13,621 bases of DNA. Source: Terriglobia bacterium. GTDB lineage: Bacteria > Acidobacteriota > Terriglobia > UBA7540. The stretch spans positions 1-13,621 of the forward strand of contig JASHTR010000057.1 of NCBI GenBank assembly GCA_030040455.1, read 5' to 3'. Numbering within the stretch: the stretch's first letter is position 1; the number at the start of each line of letters is the position of its first letter. This document shows, piece after piece, positions 1-5,849 of this stretch. The notes beneath the pieces are model-generated. The model was given only the letters and a program-made list of their open reading frames with translations. It did no database searches and had not been told where the DNA came from. Position numbers and translations under genes: made by a program.

Positions 1-114
1 AGCAAAAACCGCGCGCGGAGAAAAAACAAAAGCATAAACACGGCGACGACAGAAAGAAAGGAAAAACGACGACGACGGGTTACATTCTTAAATGGCAAGA
101 CGATCCATCAAAAG
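1..114. other. Gene-free, purine-rich edge of the window
   Basis: No coding region is supported here. The plus strand is dominated by A-runs and repeated CGACGACG triplets. A 10-base self-complementary CCGCGCGCGG lies at 9-18 but has no loop and no following T-tract, so I do not call a terminator. The 10-mer GTTACATTCT at 79-88 recurs at 114-123, where it covers the stop codon of the neighbouring lectin-like gene. This looks like a small local duplication at that gene's 3' end. Confidence 0.4.
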
Positions 115-561
115 TTACATTCTCACGTGGCTTGACAGGTTGTTACCGAAATCTCCCTGAGCGTCGTTAACGCTTAGGTACAGTTCGCCTGCGGACTTGG
201 CAGTGAATGTAAGGCCCGTACCGATTAAGAACGCCTCACCACTGCCGATCTTTGCGATCAGGGACCAATAAGGGAGCGCTGGAGCGAGGAAATCGGCATT
301 TGCAAGCTCAGGGAATTTGCTGTGCGGTTCACCCTCCGGCGTTGAAGTGCAATGGTCAGCGTGGCCACAAGGAAAACTCCAACGCGCGCCCTTTACAGCA
401 ATTGTAACCGTTTCACCTTGAATCACCTGCAACCCGGTATCAGGCCATTCCTGCGAAGCGGGAATCAGGATTACCTTTGTTTGTTGGGCTGCGGCAGACC
501 TTCCAAACAGAAGCAATGCCAATGCGAGAGCGGCAATTGCAAGCATTCCTGTCAGTTTCAT
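115..561 (-). CDS. Exported PA-IL (LecA)-like lectin-domain protein
   Basis: This is a 148-residue protein. Residues 1-26 form a signal peptide: Met-Lys, a Leu/Ala core, then an Ala-rich cleavage region ending AAAQ. The remainder resembles the beta-sandwich of Pseudomonas LecA (PA-IL), a calcium-dependent galactose lectin. Visible matches are DTGLQV..GE near the N-terminus, LIAKIGSGEAFLIGTG at 101-116, and SVNDAQGDFGNN at 130-141. In LecA calcium is held by Asp100, Thr104, Asn107 and Asn108; here Asp133, Asp137, Asn140 and Asn141 fall at exactly the same spacing. Cys65 and Cys71 could form a disulfide. The protein stops soon after the NN pair, so the last strand may be shortened. No convincing Shine-Dalgarno precedes 561; the start was kept because it gives a proper signal peptide. 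It lies in an AT-richer stretch downstream of the CsgG-like gene on the same strand, about 170 bases away. Sugar binding is inferred from fold similarity only. Confidence 0.75.
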   Translation of the reverse strand: MKLTGMLAIAALALALLLFGRSAAAQQTKVILIPASQEWPDTGLQVIQGETVTIAVKGARWSFPCGHADHCTSTPEGEPHSKFPELANADFLAPALPYWSLIAKIGSGEAFLIGTGLTFTAKSAGELYLSVNDAQGDFGNNLSSHVRM

Positions 562-732
562 CTGAGAAAGAGATAAGGAGGAGATGTCTCGGGAACGAGG
601 CGCGGAGCTAAAACCGATCCATCAGAGTCTCCCCGCGCGCGGGTGGTGGGGAGCCATCTGTACGCCTCGCCCCCTGCTAATAACGCTTCGATTTTTTCGG
701 GTCGGAAGGACTGAGAAGCTTCAGCGCATGTG

Positions 733-1665
733 CTATTTCGTTAACGGAACTGCCAGGTCACCGAATTGGGCAAGATCTCCCTGGCACTTGCCTAAGGAGA
801 GGGTGTCCTCTACATCCGAAATCGTGAGGATGCAAACTTTCTTCTTCAGCATGAGCGGCTGGCGCGTATCCGGGTCCAGCATCCCGCTATTCACCATGCG
901 GGTAATTTGGAACGTGTCTCCGATCTTGACACCCGCTGGCGAGCCGGCATTTAGATATGTCATACCATCCTTCACTCCGGCAACCTTGGCCTGCTTCTTC
1001 GGTGGTCCCAGATTGGACGTCGAAGGGATGGCGCTTGTGATCTTGGGCGCAATCTGGTCCTCGACGGACTCAAAAGCTTCGTCATTCAGTTTCCCCAGCG
1101 CGATGTTCGGGTCCGGGCCCGTAGTTGCAGGCCGGCCAGGAATGGGAATTCCAAAGGGACCTCGAGTCATTCCCCTCCCGGCATCCGACTCAGAAAGCTC
1201 CTCGTTGTCCTTTTCGAACGATCCCGTAGGATCCAAAATGATCGTTGCGGTTTCCACGCTCAGGATCTGGGCTGTAACCTTGAGCGTCACGTCTCCATAG
1301 ATGATCGTCTTGGAGCCGTTTTTCACGTTACGCCGGGTTGACCGATAATCGTCGACGCGGATCAAGATAATAGCGGGAACTCCCAGAAGCCGGCCCACGT
1401 GTGCTGCGGAATTGAGATTAACACTGCCATCATGCTCTAAGCTTAGCTCCCCCTTGACTTTATCTAACAATTGCCTCTCGACGATCTGGAGCGCCCGGCT
1501 ATTAACGAAATTTGTCGTTAGATCATTGACGAGCCTTTGTTCTTGATCTCCAAACTGTCCTCCTCCCTGCGGAAGAATGGCCGTTCGTTTGACTGACTGG
1601 CCGGAGACAAGAGATGTCCCAATAAAAAAGGTACAGATGAGCAGCGAAACGAAAAGCGCTTTCAC
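733..1665 (-). CDS. Exported CsgG-like protein with FlgT-like C-terminal domain
   Basis: This 310-residue protein starts at GTG, with a strong GGAGGTG ribosome site 7 bases ahead (around 1669-1676). Residues 1-22 are a signal peptide. There is no lipobox cysteine, unlike curli CsgG lipoprotein, so it is probably a soluble periplasmic or secreted protein. Residues ~27-210 look like the CsgG/FlgT-middle fold: LQIVERQLLDKVKGEL, then AAHVGRLLGVPAIILIRV, a pattern seen in that family where an NTP-fold-like core senses or assembles envelope structures. A Pro/Gly-rich linker (about 165-190 and 213-230) follows. Residues ~233-305 resemble the FlgT C-terminal SH3-like domain (YLNAGSPAGVKIGDTFQITR, LDPDTRQPL). 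It is transcribed from the promoter at 1792-1820 and may be cotranscribed with the lectin-like gene. The exact role is not known; family assignment is by eye. Confidence 0.75.
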   Translation of the reverse strand: MKALFVSLLICTFFIGTSLVSGQSVKRTAILPQGGGQFGDQEQRLVNDLTTNFVNSRALQIVERQLLDKVKGELSLEHDGSVNLNSAAHVGRLLGVPAIILIRVDDYRSTRRNVKNGSKTIIYGDVTLKVTAQILSVETATIILDPTGSFEKDNEELSESDAGRGMTRGPFGIPIPGRPATTGPDPNIALGKLNDEAFESVEDQIAPKITSAIPSTSNLGPPKKQAKVAGVKDGMTYLNAGSPAGVKIGDTFQITRMVNSGMLDPDTRQPLMLKKKVCILTISDVEDTLSLGKCQGDLAQFGDLAVPLTK

Positions 1666-2010
1666 GCCCCACCTCCGGGACCATTAGGATGTTTGACCGC
1701 AGTTTTGCCCATGAAGATCGTAGGTAAAAGTTCCTTTCTCTCCAAGGCATCCCTCTGGTGCCTTTTAAGGCAAAACGAATGGGATAGGGCATTATTATTC
1801 TGGTAATAAAGGCTTGTCAAGGAACGGATTTTCAAAGCCATGCCTGTGGACAATCGAGGAAACGTTGCGTATGATTGAGGTGCTCGTGAAGCGACGCTCA
1901 TACTCATGGGCATTTTTCCCGGCACACAATGTGCTTGCCTCCCCCTTTTTGCCTGAAACGTAAACATCCATGGCCGTATTACACCCCGAAAAAATAAGCG
2001 AAAGTCTGCT
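1666..2010. other. Divergent intergenic region between csgG-like gene and pyrC
   Basis: This 345-base AT-rich gap separates two divergent genes. It holds a clear minus-strand promoter (1792-1820) for the CsgG-like gene, giving a leader of about 120 bases. On the plus strand a TATTAC at 1977-1982 could be a -10 for pyrC but has only a poor -35 (TGAAAC, 1954-1959). No PyrR-type attenuator, anti-terminator pair or upstream-ORF control could be recognised. Short open frames on the minus strand here lack a ribosome site or recognisable sequence and were not called. Confidence 0.6.
1792..1820 (-). promoter_or_regulatory. Sigma70-type promoter of the CsgG-like gene
   Basis: Read on the minus strand, TTGACA (1815-1820) is a perfect -35 box, followed by exactly 17 bases and then TAATAA (1792-1797), close to the TATAAT -10 consensus. 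Transcription would start near 1785 and run into the GTG start at 1665. The match to the housekeeping consensus suggests strong constitutive transcription unless a repressor acts. No operator palindrome was obvious. Confidence 0.7.
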
Positions 2011-3297
2011 ATGACTACGTTGTTGATTCAGGGCGGACGCGTCATTTCTCCCGAAGACGGGCTGGATGACGTGGTGGAAATCAAGATCGAAAGCGGAGTG
2101 ATTGCCGAAATCGGCCACAACCTATTACTCCCACAGCGTGACGGGCAAACGCTCGACGCCCGGGGACGAGTGGTGAGCCCCGGGTTCATCGATCTGCACG
2201 TGCACCTCCGCGAGCCAGGCGGCGAAGAGTCCGAAACCATCGCGACCGGTCTTGCGGCTGCGGTTGCCGGCGGCTTCACCGCAGTTTGTCCCATGCCAAA
2301 CACTCAGCCGGTGAATGATTGCCAGGAGATCACCCGCTCGATTCTTGAAAAGGCCCACGAAGCGGCGCTGGCGCGAGTTTTTCCGATTGCCGCGGCCTCC
2401 GAGCGGAGTGAAGGAGAGCGATTGACGGATTTTAGCGCGCTGGCGGCCGCTGGCGCGGTGGCATTTTCCGACGACGGTCGTCCGCTGAAAACACGCGAGC
2501 TCATGCAACGCGCCCTCGAACAAGCCAGTGCGCTGGGATTGCCGGTCATCGACCATTGCGAAGACCCCGCGCTCAGCGCTGGAGGCGCGATCAACGCGGG
2601 CGCCGTTGCCGCACGGTTAGGCGTGAAGGGCATCCCGAACGACTCGGAGGATGAATGCTTGGCGCGGGACCTGGAGTTGGCCCGGGCGACGGGCGGACGC
2701 TTGCACCTGGCTCACCTCTCAACCGCAGGTGCGGTCGAAAGGACGCGCGCGGCGAAAAGAAACGGAGTGCGGGTGAGCTGCGAAGTAACGCCGCACCATT
2801 TTACCCTGACGGAAGAGGCGGTTGTTGATCGCGGCGTGGATGCCAAAATGAACCCGCCGTTGCGAACGGCGCGCGACCGCGAGGCGATCCTTGCCGGGCT
2901 TGCTGACGGCACCATCGATGCGATCGCCACAGACCATGCGCCCCACGCGCCTTCCCTCAAGTCGCGGCCTCTTGCCGCGGCTCCTTTCGGCGTGACGGGA
3001 CTCGAGACGGCGCTGGGGCTTGGGTTGACCCAGCTCGTCGAGCCGGGCAGAATTTCGCTTTTGCGGCTGATCGAGCTGCTCAGCTCGCGGCCCGCCCGCA
3101 TCCTGGGCAAGCCCCTCGGGCGGCTGCGAGTCGGCGGGGCGGCGGACATCACGATTTTCGATCCGCACGCTGAGTGGACGTATCGCGCCTCCGAAGGCAA
3201 GTCGAAGAGCCGCAATTCCCCCTTCGACGGCTGGAAACTGAAAGGCATCGTTACGGCAACTCTCGTTGGTGGGAAGATCGTCTATCGCTCAAAATAG
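2011..3297 (+). CDS. pyrC: Dihydroorotase (type I), pyrimidine biosynthesis
   Basis: Catalyses reversible cyclisation of N-carbamoyl-aspartate to dihydroorotate, the third step of UMP synthesis, in the cytosol. The 428-residue length fits type I bacterial dihydroorotases (amidohydrolase superfamily). Visible metal and substrate residues: HVHLREPG with His63, His65 and Arg67; SDDG with Asp155; HCED with His182; HLST with His235; TPHH at 260-263; and catalytic Asp308 in ATDHAPH. NTQPVN around 97-102 and the C-terminal composite-domain strand GGKIVY also fit. All expected ligands are present, so it should be active. In many bacteria this type is encoded directly after pyrB and forms a complex with aspartate transcarbamoylase; here the upstream neighbour is an unrelated divergent gene, so pyrB must lie elsewhere. 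It converges on pyrE with only 20 bases between the stop codons. The ribosome site before the ATG is weak (A/G-rich only). Confidence 0.96.
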   Translation: MTTLLIQGGRVISPEDGLDDVVEIKIESGVIAEIGHNLLLPQRDGQTLDARGRVVSPGFIDLHVHLREPGGEESETIATGLAAAVAGGFTAVCPMPNTQPVNDCQEITRSILEKAHEAALARVFPIAAASERSEGERLTDFSALAAAGAVAFSDDGRPLKTRELMQRALEQASALGLPVIDHCEDPALSAGGAINAGAVAARLGVKGIPNDSEDECLARDLELARATGGRLHLAHLSTAGAVERTRAAKRNGVRVSCEVTPHHFTLTEEAVVDRGVDAKMNPPLRTARDREAILAGLADGTIDAIATDHAPHAPSLKSRPLAAAPFGVTGLETALGLGLTQLVEPGRISLLRLIELLSSRPARILGKPLGRLRVGGAADITIFDPHAEWTYRASEGKSKSRNSPFDGWKLKGIVTATLVGGKIVYRSK

Positions 3298-3317
3298 CGT
3301 TGTAGCGGCGACGTTCC

Positions 3318-3902
3318 TTAGCTTCTAGCTTTTGGTGTCCGGCTTCCCGGCTTGACGGCGGGTACGCCCGCTTTGCAAAGCGGGCAATCGGAAGGATCGT
3401 AATTTTGAACGGCAAGAGTGACGAGAGCTTCCTTCAATACGCCCAGGTCTGCTGCTCCCCCACTGCGGTCGATAAGCGCCCCCACTCCTAAAACTTCGCC
3501 GCCCGCCTCCAGGACGCTTTGCATGGTTTCGCGCGTCGAGCCGCCAGTCGTGATGACGTCTTCAACCACGAGGCTCTGCTCGCCGGGATCGAGACGGAAG
3601 CCCCGGCGCAACGTCAGGGCGCCATCCTGCCGCTCGACGAACAGGGCGCGCGCCCCGAGCGCCCTTGCCACTTCGTGCGCTACAAGAATCCCGCCCAGCG
3701 CCGGCGCCACCACCACGGAAACGTTAAGCTGCCGGAACTTTTCCGCGAGCGCCGAGCACAACTGCCCGGCAATTGGGGGATGCTGGAGCACGAGCGCACA
3801 TTGAATGTAACGGTCGCTGTGGAGGCCCGAAGAAAGAATGAAATGGCCCTCGAGTAGCGCCCCATGCCCGCGAAAGATATCGAGAATCTCGCGATCGTTC
3901 AT
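3318..3902 (-). CDS. pyrE: Orotate phosphoribosyltransferase
   Basis: Joins orotate to PRPP to form orotidine 5'-phosphate, the fifth step of UMP synthesis; cytosolic, normally a dimer. This 194-residue form is of usual length. The PRPP-binding loop is VVEDVITTGGST at residues 112-123. An upstream glycine-rich stretch (VVVAPALGGILVAHEVARAL, ~63-82) and the N-terminal FILSSGLHSDRYI are also family hallmarks. The tail carries CPLCKAG, typical of the Thermus-like PyrE group. A longer frame runs back to 3965, but its first 21 residues have no family similarity and are encoded partly by repeat DNA. The ATG at 3902 has AGGTG 8 bases upstream, so it is preferred. It follows pyrF on the same strand after 178 bases that hold repeat copy A. 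Confidence 0.95.
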   Translation of the reverse strand: MNDREILDIFRGHGALLEGHFILSSGLHSDRYIQCALVLQHPPIAGQLCSALAEKFRQLNVSVVVAPALGGILVAHEVARALGARALFVERQDGALTLRRGFRLDPGEQSLVVEDVITTGGSTRETMQSVLEAGGEVLGVGALIDRSGGAADLGVLKEALVTLAVQNYDPSDCPLCKAGVPAVKPGSRTPKARS

Positions 3903-3931
3903 CGGCAGATCACCTGGGTCTGAGAAAGGCT

Positions 3932-4067
3932 TAGCAGGATGCTGACAAACTCCTGGAAGTGTCATCCTGAGGAGCCGAATGCGGTCCTGAGCAGTAGCGA
4001 AGGAAGGGTCCCTGTATTTACTTGATTCTACAAATGCCGGGATTCTTCGCTTCGCTCAGAATGACAG
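3932..4067 (+). repeat. Dispersed inverted-repeat element, copy A
   Basis: A 136-base element lies between pyrF and pyrE. It begins with the asymmetric tag TAGCAGGATGCTGA (3932-3945), has a 14-base variable spacer, and then an inverted-repeat body from TGTCATCCTGAG (3960-3971) to CTCAGAATGACA (4056-4067). The inner arms carry AGCGAAGGAAGG and GGATTCTTCGCTTCGC. Copy B at 8271-8407 is the same element in the opposite orientation: the tag matches at 13 of 14 bases, and the first 33 bases of the body differ at only about 3. It encodes no protein. It resembles a non-autonomous, REP/MITE-like element; the transcript should fold into a long hairpin between pyrF and pyrE. Confidence 0.85.
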
Positions 4068-4080
4068 GTTGCATGGTTGT

Positions 4081-4845
4081 TCAACGACCTGTGAGCGCCT
4101 GTTCCATTTCGGCAACGATGGCATCGGCGGCGGCTTCGGGCTGCTGCGCGGTGGTAATGGGACGGCCAACCACAAGATAGTCCGCGCCGGCACGAAGTGC
4201 CGTAGCAGGGGTTGAGACCCGAGCCTGGTCCTGTGCATTTGCGGCGGCGGGGCGAATGCCAGGCGTCACAATAATGAAGCCGTCGCCGCAGGCGGCGCGG
4301 ATGGCGGCCGCCTCGCGCGCGGAAGCCACCACTCCATCCAGGCCCGATGCCTTTGCCAGCAACGCCAGGCGAACCACCGCTTCTTCCGGCGCGCCCGCAA
4401 TTCCGATTTCCGTGAGATCGTGCTCGGAAAGACTGGTGAGCACGGTGACGGCGAGAACCAGCGAGCGCGCGCCGCCGGATTCGCCTTCGCGCGCGCCCTC
4501 GCGCGCCGCTTCCATCATCTTGCGTCCGCCTGCCGCGTGAATATTAAACATGGTCACACCCAACCGGGCCGCCTCGCGCGCTGCGGCTCGCACCGTGTTG
4601 GGAATGTCGTGGAACTTCAAATCCAGGAAAACGCCTTCCCCCCGCGCCGCGAGATAACGTGGCAGCACCGGACCCTCCGCCGCAAACAGCTCAAAGCCCA
4701 CTTTGAACAATCCCACGTGTCCCTGGAGCCTCTCAGCCAGGCGCGCCGCCTCGGCAGCACTCGGAAGATCCAGCGCCACAATCAGCCGCGATCGCGCCAG
4801 GGATGTAGAAGGTAGCATTTGGCCTACTGAAGGCATCCTCGTCAT
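4081..4845 (-). CDS. pyrF: Orotidine 5'-phosphate decarboxylase
   Basis: Converts OMP to UMP, the last step of de novo pyrimidine synthesis; cytosolic TIM-barrel dimer. At 254 residues it fits the bacterial type 1 family. The catalytic signature [12 protein letters not shown] lies at 74-85, with Asp75, Lys77 and Asp80 as the charged tetrad members. VALDLP (23-28), FKVG (47-50), the phosphate-binding TPGIRP and the final VVGRPI complete the active site. The ATG at 4845 shares four bases (ATGA) with the stop of the PDZ gene, so translation is probably coupled. In-frame ATGs at 4836 and 4818 are alternatives, as the first 18 residues are not conserved family sequence and no start has a good ribosome site. 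Repeat copy A follows the stop codon and separates it from pyrE. Confidence 0.95.
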   Translation of the reverse strand: MTRMPSVGQMLPSTSLARSRLIVALDLPSAAEAARLAERLQGHVGLFKVGFELFAAEGPVLPRYLAARGEGVFLDLKFHDIPNTVRAAAREAARLGVTMFNIHAAGGRKMMEAAREGAREGESGGARSLVLAVTVLTSLSEHDLTEIGIAGAPEEAVVRLALLAKASGLDGVVASAREAAAIRAACGDGFIIVTPGIRPAAANAQDQARVSTPATALRAGADYLVVGRPITTAQQPEAAADAIVAEMEQALTGR

Positions 4846-5705
4846 TGTAGGGGATGAGCGCCGAAAGGTGAAACAAAAGTTTCGGATTGCCGGGAAGAAA
4901 CAGGACTCCAGTTGGGCGCGAGCTGTACGCTGATGGACTCTTCATGGCCGTTGCGTATAATGGCCAGCGTTGCCGGTTGTGTTCCCGCGCTACTCAGGGC
5001 GCTCACCAGGTCAGAGGTGTCGGTGATTTCCGTCGAGTTCAGCCGCACAATGCAGTCACCGGCCCTGAGGCCGACCTTCTCCGCTGGCGTTCCCTTCTCA
5101 ACTTCGGTCACGAGCACGCCTTTGCCTTGCTTCACGCCAAAGTATTCCGCAAGCTGGGAGGTCAGGCTCTCAGCGCGAATGCCCAGGCGAGCGCGCGTAG
5201 GGCTGAAGCGGAAATTGAAGACTTCCGGAATCCGGATGGCCGGCATGGAAAACGTCATGCCGGGAAGAAATTCGTGGCTCGCCAACGATCCTATCGTTAC
5301 TTTAAGGTCCAGCTTCTTGCCGGCGCGGCTGATGCGGAGCGTCACGGTGCGGCCCGGCGGCGTTTCTTTTACCCACTGCCGAAGCTGCGCCACGCTCCAT
5401 ACCCGCGTTCCCGCAAATTCAAGGATCACGTCATTCCGCTCGAGACCGGATTTGGCTGCCGGGCTGTTGGGTTCCACGCTCACCACAGCCGCTCCGTATT
5501 CTCCCGGAAGCTTCAGCTCCTGTGCCTTTTGTGTGGTCACGTCAGCCAGCTCCACCCCGAGCCACGCTTCGCCTGCCTCCAGGCTCACCGGGCCTGGCCG
5601 CTCACCCCCTCCCATCATTTGGAGGTTCTGGGCGGAAAGCATCCAAGGGCTTCCGACCCTTACCACAAACAGAATCAATGCCAAAGTGGAGATGTGGGAT
5701 TTCAT
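4842..5705 (-). CDS. Exported protein with two PDZ domains, no protease domain
   Basis: This 287-residue protein starts at the ATG at 5705, chosen over an upstream in-frame start because AGGAG lies 7 bases ahead. Residues 1-26 form a signal peptide ending LSAQ. PDZ1 spans roughly 43-138 ([29 protein letters not shown], then [11 protein letters not shown]) and PDZ2 roughly 172-262 ([29 protein letters not shown]). These are HtrA/DegP-like PDZ domains, but no Ser-His-Asp protease domain precedes them, so it probably acts as a periplasmic scaffold or peptide-binding adaptor. The linker (139-171) is Phe/Pro-rich. The stop overlaps the pyrF start by ATGA, an unexpected pairing of an envelope protein with a pyrimidine enzyme. 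A terminator-like hairpin lies upstream at 5763-5796, so it should have its own promoter between that and 5705, but none was clear. Confidence 0.85.
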   Translation of the reverse strand: MKSHISTLALILFVVRVGSPWMLSAQNLQMMGGGERPGPVSLEAGEAWLGVELADVTTQKAQELKLPGEYGAAVVSVEPNSPAAKSGLERNDVILEFAGTRVWSVAQLRQWVKETPPGRTVTLRISRAGKKLDLKVTIGSLASHEFLPGMTFSMPAIRIPEVFNFRFSPTRARLGIRAESLTSQLAEYFGVKQGKGVLVTEVEKGTPAEKVGLRAGDCIVRLNSTEITDTSDLVSALSSAGTQPATLAIIRNGHEESISVQLAPNWSPVSSRQSETFVSPFGAHPLQ

Positions 5706-5762
5706 GATCGCTCCTGCTCTCAATGCATTCGTTCCAGCGGCTGGTGCGCGCGAAAAAGCGTG

Positions 5763-5796
5763 AAAAAATCAACGCGGGCTGTCATCCTGAGCCCGC
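5763..5796 (-). terminator. Terminator-like hairpin after the DUF4097 gene
   Basis: On the minus strand a perfect 7-base-pair stem (5774-5780 with 5790-5796, GCGGGCT/AGCCCGC) closes a 9-base loop. It is followed after 5 bases by six Ts (5763-5768). It lies about 55 bases beyond the DUF4097 stop codon and so would end the sigma operon before the PDZ-pyrF genes. Plus-strand positions 5780-5791 read TGTCATCCTGAG, exactly the end of the dispersed repeat, spanning the loop and stem edges. The 5-base gap before the T-run makes it a moderate rather than strong terminator. Confidence 0.6.
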
Positions 5797-5849
5797 TCGC
5801 TCCTCATAACAGATTCGAACGCTCACACCGTCACCGGCTCTCCATCCTC

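Noticed and set aside
9..18. CCGCGCGCGG as a terminator of the lectin gene
   Set aside because: It is self-complementary with no loop and is about 100 bases from the stop, without a proper T-tract.
632..656. CTCCCC/GGGGAG inverted repeat after the CsgG-like gene as a terminator
   Set aside because: The 6-bp stem has a long GC-rich loop and no T-run directly after it on the minus strand.
584..1300. 238-codon plus-strand open frame opposite the CsgG-like gene, preceded by AAGGAGGAG
   Set aside because: It lies antisense to a gene with signal peptide, domains and a good promoter. Its translation shows no recognisable motif, and the purine run is too close to the ATG. It is a shadow frame.
1795..1971. 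Possible 58-residue minus-strand small gene between csgG-like gene and pyrC
   Set aside because: It has a weak ribosome site and no recognisable sequence, and its 3' end runs into the -35 box of a strong promoter. Treated as chance.
3903..3965. N-terminal extension of pyrE by 21 residues
   Set aside because: The extension has no PyrE similarity, is partly encoded by repeat copy A, and the internal ATG at 3902 has a proper ribosome site.
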